NCBI GenBank assembly: GCA_002842505.1
Contig: PHDE01000007.1
Location: 1-46,947 of the forward strand
From: Bacteroidetes bacterium HGW-Bacteroidetes-3
GTDB taxonomy: Bacteria > Bacteroidota > Bacteroidia > Flavobacteriales > Flavobacteriaceae
Direction: 5' to 3'
Length of the DNA stretch: 46,947 bases
A model generated the notes under the pieces. That model was given only the letters and a program-made list of their open reading frames with translations. It made no database searches and was not told the origin of the DNA. Numbering within the stretch: position 1 is the stretch's first letter; every line of letters begins with the position of its first letter. The translations under genes and the position numbers were made by a program. Shown in pieces: positions 1-8,264 of the stretch.

Positions 1-196
1 AAAACATATAGAAGTGATTGACGGTATGGCAGCACGCGTGATACAACATGAGTATGATCACATTGAGGGAGTACTATTTATTGATAAAATTGCGTCGCTG
101 ACAAAACGATTGATCAAAAAGAAACTGGAAAATATTTCAAAAGGATTGGTAAGCACCGATTATAAAATGAAATTTTATTTGCCTAAAAAAAGATAA
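1..196 (+). CDS. def: Peptide deformylase, C-terminal part (5' end outside the window)
   Basis: This is the C-terminal end of a polypeptide deformylase, which removes the formyl group from the initiator methionine of new proteins. The open frame enters from the left edge (first full codon at base 2). It contains QHEYDHIEG, the metal-binding HExxH-type helix (HEYDH) with its two histidines and catalytic glutamate. After it comes the usual short tail, ending in a lysine-rich stretch. The GTG at base 14 is internal and is not the start. The earlier family motifs (GxGLAAxQ, EGCLS) lie outside the window, so only the C-terminal third is visible. DUF5606 and mazG follow on the same strand after a repeat-rich gap. 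Confidence 0.93.
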   Translation, partial: KHIEVIDGMAARVIQHEYDHIEGVLFIDKIASLTKRLIKKKLENISKGLVSTDYKMKFYLPKKR

Positions 197-250
197 AGCC
201 CCCTAACCTCCCGCAATAAAAGCGGGACAGGCGCCGAATGGGGAAATCAT
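195..250. repeat. C/G-rich dispersed repeat at the 3' end of def, possible terminator
   Basis: The sequence AGCCCCCTAACC begins within two bases of the def stop codon. It continues into a small hairpin (CCCGC at 210-214, GCGGG at 222-226) and a closing GGGG near 240. The same AGCCCCCTAACC start occurs at the 3' ends of yidD (13310-13336) and of the S9 peptidase gene (38381-38427). I infer a dispersed family that settles at gene ends and may act as a terminator or a 3' stabilising hairpin. Confidence 0.6.
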
Positions 251-383
251 TAAGCCGATTAAAGAAAAAAGAATAGAGAGAAGATACAATAAGTTCAAAA
301 AAAGAAAATAAATAACTTTCAACTTTCTAACTTTCAACTTTTCAACAAATAAACGATTAAACAATTAAACATTTAAAAAATAA

Positions 384-803
384 ATGGAATTAAAAGACAT
401 TGTAGCCATCAACGGAAAACCGGGATTGTATGAAATTAAAGCACAATCTAAGGGCGGAATTATTGTGGAATCATTAATTGACTCAAAAAGAATTCCGGTC
501 ACAGTCACACACAATATCAGCGCTTTAAATGAAATTGCCATTTACACTTATGAAGAAGAAGTTCCATTACGCATTGTTTTAAAATCGATTGGAGAAAAAG
601 AAAACGGAAAAGAAGCATTGAGCCACAAAGAAAACAGCAAGGCTTTAACTTCATTTTTTAGAGAAGTTTTACCAAATTTTGATGAAGAACGCGTTTATAC
701 TTCAAACATAAAAAAAATAGTTCAGTGGTATAATTTATTGGCTTCAAAAAATTTCGATTTCGCTGCCATTAAAGAAGTGGAAGAAGAAATTAAAGAAGCA
801 TAA
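384..803 (+). CDS. DUF5606 domain-containing protein
   Basis: This small soluble protein of 139 residues matches, from memory, the Bacteroidota family DUF5606. Its N-terminus (MELKDIVAINGKPGLYEI, then KGGIIVESL) looks like a small beta-barrel, and a helical, charged C-terminal half ends in KEVEEEIKEA. Its function is unknown. There is no signal peptide or membrane segment, so it should be cytoplasmic. It lies between def and mazG and stops 3 bases before the mazG start, so it is very likely co-transcribed with mazG. The leader upstream (about 315-383) is A-rich and carries low-complexity ACTTTCAACTTT repeats. The ATG at 384 is the only sensible start. Confidence 0.88.
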   Translation: MELKDIVAINGKPGLYEIKAQSKGGIIVESLIDSKRIPVTVTHNISALNEIAIYTYEEEVPLRIVLKSIGEKENGKEALSHKENSKALTSFFREVLPNFDEERVYTSNIKKIVQWYNLLASKNFDFAAIKEVEEEIKEA

Positions 804-806
804 ATA

Positions 807-1586
807 ATGAATACTCGGGAACAACAACTCCGTGCTTTTGGCCGTTTGCTGGACATTATGGATGAGTTGCGCTTAAAATGCCCGTGGGATAAAAAACAGA
901 CCTTCGAATCGCTGCGGCATTTAACCATTGAAGAAACCTACGAATTGGGTGATGCCATTTTGGACAATGATCTTCCCGAAATTAAAAAAGAACTGGGCGA
1001 TTTATTACTTCACCTGGTTTTTTACGCAAAAATTGGTTCTGAAACAAACGATTTTGATATTGCGGATGTCGCCAATTCCATTTCTGAAAAACTGATTCAT
1101 CGCCACCCACATATTTATGGCGATGTGGTGGTAAAAGATGACGAAGAAGTAAAACAAAACTGGGAAAAACTGAAGCTAAAAGAAGGAAAAACTTCTGTTT
1201 TGGAAGGCGTTCCTAAAGCGCTTCCTGCGATGGTTAAAGCCAGCAGAATTCAGGAAAAAGTTGCCGGAGTGGGATTTGACTGGGAAAAACCAGCACAAGT
1301 TTGGGAAAAAGTTCAGGAAGAACTGAATGAATTAAATGCAGAACTTGTTAAAGGAAATACCGACAAAATAGAATCAGAATTTGGAGATGTTTTGTTTTCA
1401 TTGGTTAATTACGCTCGTTTTATCAAAGTAAATCCGGAAAATGCCTTGGAACGCACCAATAAAAAATTTATCGGCCGCTTTCAGTTTTTAGAAAGTGAAG
1501 CCAGTAAACTTAACAAATCATTGCACGATATGTCACTTGCAGAAATGGACGTATTTTGGAATGAAGCCAAAAAGTTTGAAAAATAA
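807..1586 (+). CDS. mazG: Nucleoside triphosphate pyrophosphohydrolase MazG
   Basis: MazG hydrolyses nucleoside triphosphates to monophosphate and pyrophosphate, clearing non-canonical nucleotides and influencing ppGpp-linked stress. At 259 residues it has the full two-domain form. The N-terminal all-alpha domain starts after CPWDKKQT (residues 25-32). It carries the metal-binding EETYE (42-46) and KELGD (61-65). The second MazG domain has EEL and ESEFGDVLF near residues 170-203. The conserved phrase VLEGVPKALPAMVKA lies between the domains. The start lies 3 bases after the DUF5606 stop, with the TAAATA leader typical of this group. It is probably the last gene of a short operon, with a repeat-filled gap following. 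Confidence 0.95.
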   Translation: MNTREQQLRAFGRLLDIMDELRLKCPWDKKQTFESLRHLTIEETYELGDAILDNDLPEIKKELGDLLLHLVFYAKIGSETNDFDIADVANSISEKLIHRHPHIYGDVVVKDDEEVKQNWEKLKLKEGKTSVLEGVPKALPAMVKASRIQEKVAGVGFDWEKPAQVWEKVQEELNELNAELVKGNTDKIESEFGDVLFSLVNYARFIKVNPENALERTNKKFIGRFQFLESEASKLNKSLHDMSLAEMDVFWNEAKKFEK

Positions 1587-1910
1587 TTTTGTTGATTTGT
1601 GTAATTGTTTATTTGTTTAAGCGTGTAATCGTTTAATTGTTCATTCATTTACGTACAAATCGAATTTTGACTTTTTAACTTTAGACATACCTCCGGCGGG
1701 CAAACTTTTCGACTTCCGGCTTCGGTCTTCGGTCTTCCGACCTGAACTTTAGAATTTAACATACCTCAAGCAGGCAAGCTTTTCAACTTCGGTCTTCGGT
1801 CTTCGGTCTTCGGTCTTCCGACTTGAGCTTTAGCCTTTAGACTTTTTAATTATCAATTATCAATTGTCAATTCTCAATTGTTAATTATCTTAGTGCTTTA
1901 AATCAGCAAT
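1587..1910. repeat. Non-coding gap with a degenerate duplication and TTCGGTC heptamers
   Basis: No gene is visible in these 324 bases. Two imperfect copies of a roughly 70-base unit lie at 1685-1752 and 1759-1833. Each opens with ACATACCTC, passes through GGCAAnCTTTTC, and ends in a run of TTCGGTC heptamers, then TTCCGAC and CTTTAG. The first copy has two heptamers (1721-1734) and the second has four (1788-1815), so slippage has probably changed the count. From about 1848 to 1888 a second low-complexity tract repeats a 10-base pattern like ATTATCAATT. The mazG terminator and the promoter of the next gene must lie here, but I could not place either. Confidence 0.7.
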
Positions 1911-2642
1911 ATGGAAAAAATACTTATTATTACGGGTGGCAGCAAAGGTTTAGGCCTTGGTTTGGCTAAAGAATATCATAAAAATGGCTACAGAGTCATT
2001 TCAATTTCAAGAAGCAAGGCTGAAAAACTATACTTTGAGGAGCAATATCAATGTGATTTAAGCAAAAGCGAAACCATTGAGAGCGTTATCAAAGAAATTT
2101 TTTCGCATCTCGACAAAAAAAACACACAACAATTAACGCTCATCAACAATGCAGGTGATTTAGGAACGGTAAATACGCTTGAAAATCTTGCACCTTCAGA
2201 AATAAGTTACACCATTCAGGTAAATTTAACAGCGCCTTTAATTTTAAGTTCCCAGTTTATAAAATTGTCAAAAGACTGGAACTGCAAAAAGCAAATTATA
2301 AATATTTCATCGGGTGCAGCTGTAAATCCTTATGAAAGTTGGGTGATGTATTGCGCTTCAAAAGCTGGATTGGATATGATGACCAAAGTGGTTTCAAAAG
2401 AACAAAAAGAATTGCCAAATGGCGTAAACATAGTTTCAATTTATCCTGGAATTGTTGATACCGATATGCAAGAAAAAGCAAGAAATACCCCAAAAGAGCA
2501 TTTTAAAGCAGTTCAACGATTTATCGATTTCTATGAACATGGAGATCTATTTTCACCAAAACAGGTTGCTCAAAAAATATATCTTTTAGATGTTGAAGGC
2601 GAATTAAAAAACGGTCGGATTCTTGATGTAAGAAATGTATAA
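1911..2642 (+). CDS. SDR family NAD(P)-dependent oxidoreductase
   Basis: This is a classical short-chain dehydrogenase/reductase of 243 residues and a single Rossmann-fold domain. Visible motifs are the cofactor loop TGGSKGLG (residues 8-15), NNAG (79-82), the catalytic serine region NISSG (131-135) and the active-site pair Y147/K151 in YCASK. SISRS after the second strand, with an arginine, suggests a preference for NADPH. The overall pattern recalls sepiapterin reductase / benzil reductase (YueD-type) members, but the substrate cannot be read from sequence. It stands alone, convergent with lon, and shares a bidirectional terminator with it. Confidence 0.9.
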   Translation: MEKILIITGGSKGLGLGLAKEYHKNGYRVISISRSKAEKLYFEEQYQCDLSKSETIESVIKEIFSHLDKKNTQQLTLINNAGDLGTVNTLENLAPSEISYTIQVNLTAPLILSSQFIKLSKDWNCKKQIINISSGAAVNPYESWVMYCASKAGLDMMTKVVSKEQKELPNGVNIVSIYPGIVDTDMQEKARNTPKEHFKAVQRFIDFYEHGDLFSPKQVAQKIYLLDVEGELKNGRILDVRNV

Positions 2643-2644
2643 AC

Positions 2645-2674
2645 AAAAAAAATAGCCTTTCGGCTATTTTTTTA
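2645..2674. terminator. Bidirectional rho-independent terminator between the SDR gene and lon
   Basis: The stem AATAGCC (2651-2657) pairs with GGCTATT (2662-2668) around a TTTC loop. An A-run lies on the left and a T-run on the right, so it can work in both directions. It begins 3 bases after the SDR stop and ends 13 bases before the lon stop, which fits convergent transcription. Confidence 0.88.
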
Positions 2675-2687
2675 TCCTATTTATTTT

Positions 2688-5141
2688 TTATAATTTCTTT
2701 GCATTTTTCACTTTTTGATTGGTTAAGGCAATATCAATCACTTCTTTCATGGTGTTCACATAATGAAATGTCAAGCCTTTTAGGTAAGATTCCTTAATTT
2801 CCTCAATGTCTTTTTTGTTTTCGGCACAAAGAACAATTTCTTTGATATTGGCGCGTTTTGCAGCCAATATTTTTTCCTTGATTCCTCCCACAGGCAACAC
2901 TTTTCCGCGAAGCGTAATTTCACCTGTCATCGCCAATTTAGACTTCACTTTGCGTTGCGTAAATACGGAAACAATGGAAGTTAATAAAGAAACTCCGGCA
3001 CTTGGCCCGTCTTTTGGCGTCGCGCCTTCCGGTACGTGAATATGCACTTTATATTCGTCCAACAATTTAGGGTCGATACCAAAATCACTTGCATTTGCCC
3101 TGATATATTCCATGGCAATTGTTGCAGATTCTTTCATGACATCGCCCAACATTCCGGTAATGGTAAGACCTTTTCCTTTTGAAATAATGGATTCAATAAA
3201 TAAGATATCACCGCCAACACTTGTCCAAGCCAAACCTGTTACCACACCGGCAATTTCATTATTTTCATATTTTCCGCGTTCCAAATGTGAAGGTCCTAAT
3301 ACTTTTTCAATAATTTCTGTGGTAATGTTTACTACGTATTCTTCTTCCATGGCAATGGATTTTGCCGCATATCGCACAATTTTTGCAATTTGTTTTTCCA
3401 ATCCCCTTACCCCCGATTCCCGGGTATAAGCTTCCACAATTTTTTCCAATTGTTTCTTGCCTATTTGCAAATGCTCACTGGTCAATCCGTGTTCTTTTAA
3501 TTGTTTCGGCAATAAATGGCGTTTGGCGATTTCCATTTTTTCTTCCGTGGTATAACCGGAAACATTGATAATTTCCATTCGGTCGCGCAACGCCCAAGGA
3601 ATGGTGGACAAACTGTTCGCCGTGGCAATAAACAACACTTTGGAAAGATCGTAATCCAGCTCCAAATAATTGTCGTAGAATGTGGTGTTTTGTTCAGGAT
3701 CCAATACTTCCAACATCGCAGAAGACGGATCTCCATTATGACTGGACGAGCCCATTTTATCAATTTCATCCAACACAAAAACCGGATTTGAAGTGCCTGC
3801 CTTTTTCATATCTTTAATAATACGGCCTGGCATAGCACCGATATAAGTTTTTCTGTGTCCTCTAATTTCAGCCTCATCGCGCAAACCGCCTAAAGACATA
3901 CGAACATATTTTCTTCCAAGTGCCTCAGCAACCGATTTTCCCAAAGAAGTTTTACCGACTCCCGGAGGCCCATACAAACAAATGATTGGCGATTTCATAT
4001 CACCTCTCAATTTCAAAACCGCCAAATGCTCAATAATGCGCTCTTTCACTTTTTCCAATCCAAAATGATCTCGGTCCAGTATTCTTTGGGCACGTTTTAA
4101 ATCGAATTTATCTTCTGAAAATTCATTCCAAGGCAAATCCAACAACAAATCCAAATAATTGCGTTGCACAGAATATTCCGCCACTTGAGGATTCATGCGT
4201 TGCAAACGACCCAATTCTTTGTCAAAAGCTTCTTTTACTTCATCGTTCCATTTCTTTGCTTTTGCTTTTTCGCGCATTTCTTCCAATTCTTCATCATAAG
4301 AAACGCCGCCCAATTCTTCCTGAATTGTTTTTAATTGCTGATTTAAGTAATATTCACGTTGTTGTTGATCCATATCAGAACGTGTTTTAGACTGAATATC
4401 GTTGCGCAAAGCCAATCTTTGCAATTCAATATCCATCTTTTTTAAAGTCAGTAATGCTCTTTCCTTCAAGTTATCAGATTGCAATAATTCTTGCTTCTCC
4501 TCCACTTTCAAGTTCATATTGGAAGAAACAAAATTGATTAAAAACGGATTGCTTTCAATATTTTTAATGGCGAATGTGGCTTCAGAAGGCAAGTTAGGAT
4601 TCTCTTTAATAATACGAACCGCCATTTCTTTGATAGAATCAATAATAGCCTCAAATTCAATTTCTTTTTCTTGTGTTCTATCTTCAATCCGTGCTTTTGT
4701 GGTAGCCTGCAAATAAGGTTTTTCCTGCACAAAACTATCAATTTCAAACCGTTTTTTGCCCTGAATAATGACCGTTGTATTTCCGTCGGGCATTTTTAAC
4801 ATGCGTAAAATACGGGCAACGGTGCCAACTTTATAAATATCGTTGGTGGTTGGGTCTTCAATGCTCTCATCTTTTTGCGCGACAACGCCTATGATTTTAT
4901 TTCCCTTATAGGCATCTTCAATCAACTTAATTGATTTATCGCGACCGGCTGTAATTGGAATCACAACTCCGGGAAACAACACGGTATTTCGCAAAGGCAA
5001 TATTGGCAATACGGATGGAATATCCTCATTATTTATTTCTTCTTCATCTTCTGGAGTCATCAACGGAATCAAATCAGCATCCTCGTCTAACATATGCTGT
5101 AATGACAGATTGTCCAGTTTAAAAATTTTCGATTTACTCAT
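2688..5141 (-). CDS. lon: Endopeptidase La (Lon protease)
   Basis: Lon is the ATP-dependent serine protease that degrades misfolded and regulatory proteins in the cytoplasm. This protein of 817 residues is a standard LonA. It has an N-terminal substrate-binding domain from about residue 44 ([16 protein letters not shown]), then a coiled region. The AAA+ module has Walker A GPPGVGKT (391-398) and Walker B VLDEID (456-461). The C-terminal protease domain has Ser714 in PKDGPSAG and a catalytic lysine in GGIKEK (755/757). The acidic N-terminal extension (residues 19-41) is typical of Bacteroidota Lon. The gene is monocistronic, with a good flavobacterial promoter upstream. Confidence 0.98.
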   Translation of the reverse strand: MSKSKIFKLDNLSLQHMLDEDADLIPLMTPEDEEEINNEDIPSVLPILPLRNTVLFPGVVIPITAGRDKSIKLIEDAYKGNKIIGVVAQKDESIEDPTTNDIYKVGTVARILRMLKMPDGNTTVIIQGKKRFEIDSFVQEKPYLQATTKARIEDRTQEKEIEFEAIIDSIKEMAVRIIKENPNLPSEATFAIKNIESNPFLINFVSSNMNLKVEEKQELLQSDNLKERALLTLKKMDIELQRLALRNDIQSKTRSDMDQQQREYYLNQQLKTIQEELGGVSYDEELEEMREKAKAKKWNDEVKEAFDKELGRLQRMNPQVAEYSVQRNYLDLLLDLPWNEFSEDKFDLKRAQRILDRDHFGLEKVKERIIEHLAVLKLRGDMKSPIICLYGPPGVGKTSLGKSVAEALGRKYVRMSLGGLRDEAEIRGHRKTYIGAMPGRIIKDMKKAGTSNPVFVLDEIDKMGSSSHNGDPSSAMLEVLDPEQNTTFYDNYLELDYDLSKVLFIATANSLSTIPWALRDRMEIINVSGYTTEEKMEIAKRHLLPKQLKEHGLTSEHLQIGKKQLEKIVEAYTRESGVRGLEKQIAKIVRYAAKSIAMEEEYVVNITTEIIEKVLGPSHLERGKYENNEIAGVVTGLAWTSVGGDILFIESIISKGKGLTITGMLGDVMKESATIAMEYIRANASDFGIDPKLLDEYKVHIHVPEGATPKDGPSAGVSLLTSIVSVFTQRKVKSKLAMTGEITLRGKVLPVGGIKEKILAAKRANIKEIVLCAENKKDIEEIKESYLKGLTFHYVNTMKEVIDIALTNQKVKNAKKL

Positions 5142-5199
5142 AGTATTTTATTGGGTCATTTTGTCATTAATTATTTCTTAACTTAAAAAATGATTGCTG

Positions 5200-5228
5200 C
5201 AAAATTAATTTATTTTTCTGATTTTCAA
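5200..5228 (-). promoter_or_regulatory. Flavobacterial-type promoter of lon
   Basis: On the minus strand, TTG (5228-5226) is followed after 18 bases by TAATTTTG (5207-5200). This fits the known Bacteroidota pattern TTG-N17-23-TAnnTTTG. Transcription would start near 5194, leaving a leader of about 50 bases before the ATG at 5141. Confidence 0.6.
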
Positions 5229-5398
5229 TAATTTATATCGATAACAATTACATTATCTCTTAATAAATGCCAATTGTTGTGCCAAAAAAGTTATTCAACC
5301 TTATTATTTTTTAGTAATTTTAAATATACATAATTGTCCGGATAAATTTTCGGCTTAATTCTAATAGGTACAGCAATTTGTATTTAGTTATTTTTGGG

Positions 5399-5438
5399 CC
5401 TGCCCGCCTTTTCGGTGGGCGTTACCCTCCGGGTCAGG
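5399..5438. repeat. Three-armed inverted-repeat element
   Basis: An outer pair CCTG (5399-5402) / CAGG (5435-5438) encloses two hairpins: GCCCGCC (5402-5408) with GGTGGGC (5414-5420), and ACCC with GGGT (5424-5434). Similar GGGCGTTACCCTCCGGGT strings are, from memory, frequent between genes in Flavobacterium-like genomes. It lies at the start of the 978-base gene-free stretch upstream of the sigma factor gene (5142-6119). The short ORFs predicted inside that stretch are made of repeat sequence. Confidence 0.6.
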
Positions 5439-5719
5439 CTTTTCGTTACAATCTTTTATTGCGAAATGGCAATAAAAGTATTTTCACTGCAAACAAGGTT
5501 CACTGAACACCAATACAAAATAATAAAAAGGTGAAGTAATCCCTAACGCAAATCACGCAAAAAATGAGAATGATAACTGAAAATGGATTTACATTTTTTG
5601 CGGTTAAATGCGAATTTCGTTTGTTTAGATTTTTATAATTTTTCACTTGGGATTTATCATAAAATACGTAAATGCAGCAGCAACCGGAACTTAGCCAATT
5701 TTTAAAAACAAACAAATCG

Positions 5720-5821
5720 CCCCAACGGGCTTAATATTCTGATTTTTCACAATATTCTACAAACATTTCGCTCCTACGGAGCTATTATTAGTCCCATCGA
5801 GCTTGTCCCGATTTTTCGGGA
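5720..5821. repeat. Cluster of short palindromes (GCCC/GGGC, GCTCC/GGAGC, TCCCGA/TCGGGA)
   Basis: Three small perfect hairpins follow within 100 bases: GCCC-AAC-GGGC (5720-5730), GCTCC-TAC-GGAGC (5770-5782) and TCCCGA-TTTT-TCGGGA (5806-5821). The GCTCCTACGGAGC form preceded by CAAACATTTC is, from memory, a common dispersed repeat in this phylum. No coding potential is visible in 5500-5830. The elements look like remnants of mobile palindromic repeats rather than gene-specific regulators. Confidence 0.55.
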
Positions 5822-5933
5822 GACAACCTGTTTGTCAAGTCCCATTTAGATTGATATTTAATAAATGTAATGAGTTTTTATCTGATACATTGGTCTATTT
5901 TTTAAAACCCCAATTCTTAATTCCATTTGTGTT

Positions 5934-6045
5934 AGGGATTGAATGAAAATCCTTTTTTGGTTCGCCTTTTAGCGAAGTAAAAAAGATTGAAGTGAAAGCC
6001 CGACCGCATTTTAGGCGGATTTCTCCGCTGAAAATGCGGTAACAC
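5934..6045. repeat. Large composite hairpin element (two stacked stems)
   Basis: The first stem pairs CTTTTTT (5952-5958) with AAAAAAG (5979-5985) and has an inner TTCGC/GCGAA pair (5961-5965, 5972-5976). Its flanks GGGAT.. and ..AAAGCCC can close it further. The second stem is a perfect 10-base pair, ACCGCATTTT (6003-6012) with AAAATGCGGT (6031-6040). It holds an inner GCGGA/TCCGC hairpin (6015-6019, 6024-6028). The phrases GGGATTGAA and AAGCCCGACCG occur, from memory, in a repeat family found widely in Bacteroidota. It ends 75 bases before the sigma factor start. Confidence 0.6.
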
Positions 6046-6119
6046 CCAAATTTTTACCTAATTTTAAATAAAAGTGTAACACTCTAAAAATAATGAAGTC
6101 TTTTTAATAGAAATCAATT

Positions 6120-6668
6120 TTGAACGTGGCGAACCAAGATGTTAACCAACTCATAGAACTTTGTGAAAATGGCGATGCCAAAGCCCAATTTGCAATTTAT
6201 AAACTTTACTATAAAGCGATGTATAATACTGCTTTTAGAATTGTGAACGATTCTTTTGAAGCGGAAGATGTGATGCAAGAATCATTTTTATCGGCTTTCA
6301 CAAAATTAGATTCCTTTAGTGGGCAGGTAACTTTTGGCGCCTGGCTAAAAAAAATAGTAATTAACAACAGCATTACAGCTTTAAAAAAGCACCATAAATT
6401 TGAAATGGTCCCTCTTGAAAAAGTTGCAGTATCGTCTATTGAGGAAGATTGTCCTGATTACAGAGATTTGGATGTAAATGAGATTTTAAATAAGCTGGCA
6501 ACGTTAAAAAGCAATTATAAAGTGGCGTTGACCTTAAACTTAATTGAAGGATACGATTGTGAAGAAATTGCCCAAATTATGGCTATCAGTTACGAAAATA
6601 CCCGGACCACCATTTCAAGGGCAAAAAATAAATTAAGAAAACTTTTATCTGAAACTTATGCAAGATAA
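6120..6668 (+). CDS. ECF-type RNA polymerase sigma factor
   Basis: This alternative sigma factor of the ECF (sigma-70 region 2 + region 4) type has 182 residues. Region 2 covers about residues 20-85 (YKLYYKAMYNTAFRIV, then FEAEDVMQESFLSAF). Region 4 covers about 120-178 and carries the helix-turn-helix CEEIAQIMAISYENTRT ending in SRAKNKLRKLL. I keep the TTG start at 6120; a GTG at 6126 is the alternative, and no ATG fits. Its 3' end overlaps the next gene by 11 bases, the usual arrangement for a sigma/anti-sigma pair. GTGTAACAC at 6074-6082 contains a GTAAC that could be an ECF-type -35 and so hint at autoregulation, but that is a guess. Confidence 0.92.
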   Translation: MNVANQDVNQLIELCENGDAKAQFAIYKLYYKAMYNTAFRIVNDSFEAEDVMQESFLSAFTKLDSFSGQVTFGAWLKKIVINNSITALKKHHKFEMVPLEKVAVSSIEEDCPDYRDLDVNEILNKLATLKSNYKVALTLNLIEGYDCEEIAQIMAISYENTRTTISRAKNKLRKLLSETYAR

Positions 6669-7194
6669 TTTAGAAAAAATATTCAAAGAATTGGAAAATC
6701 AATTTGATGTGGAAGAGCCAAATGAAGGTCATTTCATTAGATTTGAAGCAAAATTGAACAAAGGCACAGAATCAACTATTCTCTTTAAACTATGGCCTTT
6801 TATTGCCTTTGCTGCTTCCATAATTTTAATCTTCGGCATTTGGCTTGGGTCAGCATTTTCGAAATCAGGAATGGAACTGGCCAGCATTTCCTCAGAAATG
6901 GGAGAAACCCAAAATTTCTTTGTCGCAACCATTGAAAAAGAACTTGCATCCATTGAAAAAGAAAGAAATCCCGACACGGAACGATTAATTTCTGATGGAT
7001 TGCAACAATTAAACAAACTTGAAAAACAATACCTCGTACTCTCTTTAGAGCTCAAGGAAAATACGGCGGACAAAAGAATTATATATGCAATGATTTCTAA
7101 TTTTCAACAGCGGATTGAAGTGCTACAAAGTTTATTGATCCAAATACAAGATGTTAAACAATTAAAAACACAAAAAAATGAAAAATACAGCTAA
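6658..7194 (+). CDS. Single-pass membrane protein, probable anti-sigma factor
   Basis: This protein of 178 residues has a cytoplasmic N-terminal segment of about 40 residues, which opens with LEKIFKELENQFDVEEP. One membrane helix follows (about residues 43-66, LFKLWPFIAFAASIILIFGIW). A long periplasmic part, rich in Glu/Lys and predicted helical, runs from there (KELASIEKERNP, QQLNKLEKQYLVLS). No enzymatic motif is seen. Its position overlapping the ECF sigma gene, and its topology, support an anti-sigma role, but the N-terminus does not show a clear zinc-binding HxxxCxxC motif. It overlaps the next gene by 17 bases, so the operon is translationally coupled. Confidence 0.6.
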   Translation: MQDNLEKIFKELENQFDVEEPNEGHFIRFEAKLNKGTESTILFKLWPFIAFAASIILIFGIWLGSAFSKSGMELASISSEMGETQNFFVATIEKELASIEKERNPDTERLISDGLQQLNKLEKQYLVLSLELKENTADKRIIYAMISNFQQRIEVLQSLLIQIQDVKQLKTQKNEKYS

Positions 7195-8254
7195 AATTTT
7201 TCTGCTTCTTTTAATAACTCCGCTTGCTATTTTTGCTGCGGAAAAAGAAGGAAAATACACAAAAACTAAAGTAATTGACAAAACATTCAATGTAACCAAA
7301 GAAGCCACTTTAAACGTTTCAAATAAGTATGGAAATATCGATATCGTAACTTGGGATGAAAATAAAATTACCGTAACCGTAAAAATTACGACCAACGGCG
7401 ACGATGAAGACAAGGTTAAAAAACGTTTGGAAGAAATTACTGTTGAATTCGATGCAAATTCCTCTTATGTTTCCGCAAAAACGATGATTGAAAAAAGTTC
7501 GGCTTCATGGAATTTATGGGGAAAAAATAACAATGTAAATATGGAAATTAATTACCAAATTAAAATGCCCCTAACCAACAATGTGAATTTAACCAATGAT
7601 TACGGCGGAATTAACCTCAATAAACTGGCAGGAAGTGCAAAAATAAACTGTGATTATGGCAAATTAAATATTGGAGAATTGTTAAATACATCAAATAGCA
7701 TTAATATAGATTACACCAATAATTCAACTATTTCCTATATGAAAAATGGGAATGTAAATGCCGATTATTCCACCTTAAGAATTGACAAGTCTGGGAAAAT
7801 CGATTTAAATGCAGATTACTCTCACATTTCTTTTGGAACAATTGCACAATTAAATTATAGTTGTGATTATGGCAGCTTAAAAATTGGCGATGCCGAAAAT
7901 TTAAATGGAACAAGTGATTATATGAATTTAACCATTGATAAATTACTGATTATTGGCGTATTTAATTTGGATTATGGTTCGTTAAAAATTGAGGAATTGG
8001 GTGAGCATTTAAAAGATTTAAAACTTCAATCTTCCTATACCCACGTAAAACTTGGTTTACATCCAAATGCTTCATTTGATATCACGGCTGCATTAAGTTA
8101 TAGCGGATTTAAACATGGAGATCACTTTACATTCAATAAGGAAATTGAAAAACCCACATCAAAATATTATGAGGGTTATTACAATTCGCCAAATTCAGGC
8201 TCCAAAATTTCAATAAAATCCAGTTATGGAAGTATTTCTTTTAACAACAATTAA
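7178..8254 (+). CDS. DUF4097-like adhesin repeat protein, exported
   Basis: This 358-residue protein starts with a signal peptide (MKNTAKIFLLLLITPLAIFAA). Its body is built from about ten short repeats of 15-20 residues, each centred on a D/S-Y pair: NDYGGINL, CDYGKLNI, ADYSTLRI, ADYSHISF, CDYGSLKI, SDYMNLTI, LDYGSLKI, SSYTHVKL, SSYGSISF. This periodicity indicates a right-handed beta-solenoid, as in the putative adhesin family DUF4097. It lies in the sigma / anti-sigma operon, so its level is probably set by envelope signals. An adhesive or scaffold role in the periplasm or outer membrane is inferred; no catalytic residues are visible. Confidence 0.8.
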   Translation: MKNTAKIFLLLLITPLAIFAAEKEGKYTKTKVIDKTFNVTKEATLNVSNKYGNIDIVTWDENKITVTVKITTNGDDEDKVKKRLEEITVEFDANSSYVSAKTMIEKSSASWNLWGKNNNVNMEINYQIKMPLTNNVNLTNDYGGINLNKLAGSAKINCDYGKLNIGELLNTSNSINIDYTNNSTISYMKNGNVNADYSTLRIDKSGKIDLNADYSHISFGTIAQLNYSCDYGSLKIGDAENLNGTSDYMNLTIDKLLIIGVFNLDYGSLKIEELGEHLKDLKLQSSYTHVKLGLHPNASFDITAALSYSGFKHGDHFTFNKEIEKPTSKYYEGYYNSPNSGSKISIKSSYGSISFNNN

Positions 8255-8264
8255 AAATTAGAAT

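Noticed and set aside
1721-1815. CRISPR array
   Set aside because: The TTCGGTC units are 7 bases long, directly adjacent and without spacers.
2806-4716. Several open frames antisense to lon
   Set aside because: They are shadows of the lon coding sequence with no independent start signals or motifs.
5500-5715. 71-codon minus-strand ORF in the lon-sigma gap
   Set aside because: It consists of repeat-derived, low-complexity sequence, with no motif or promoter.
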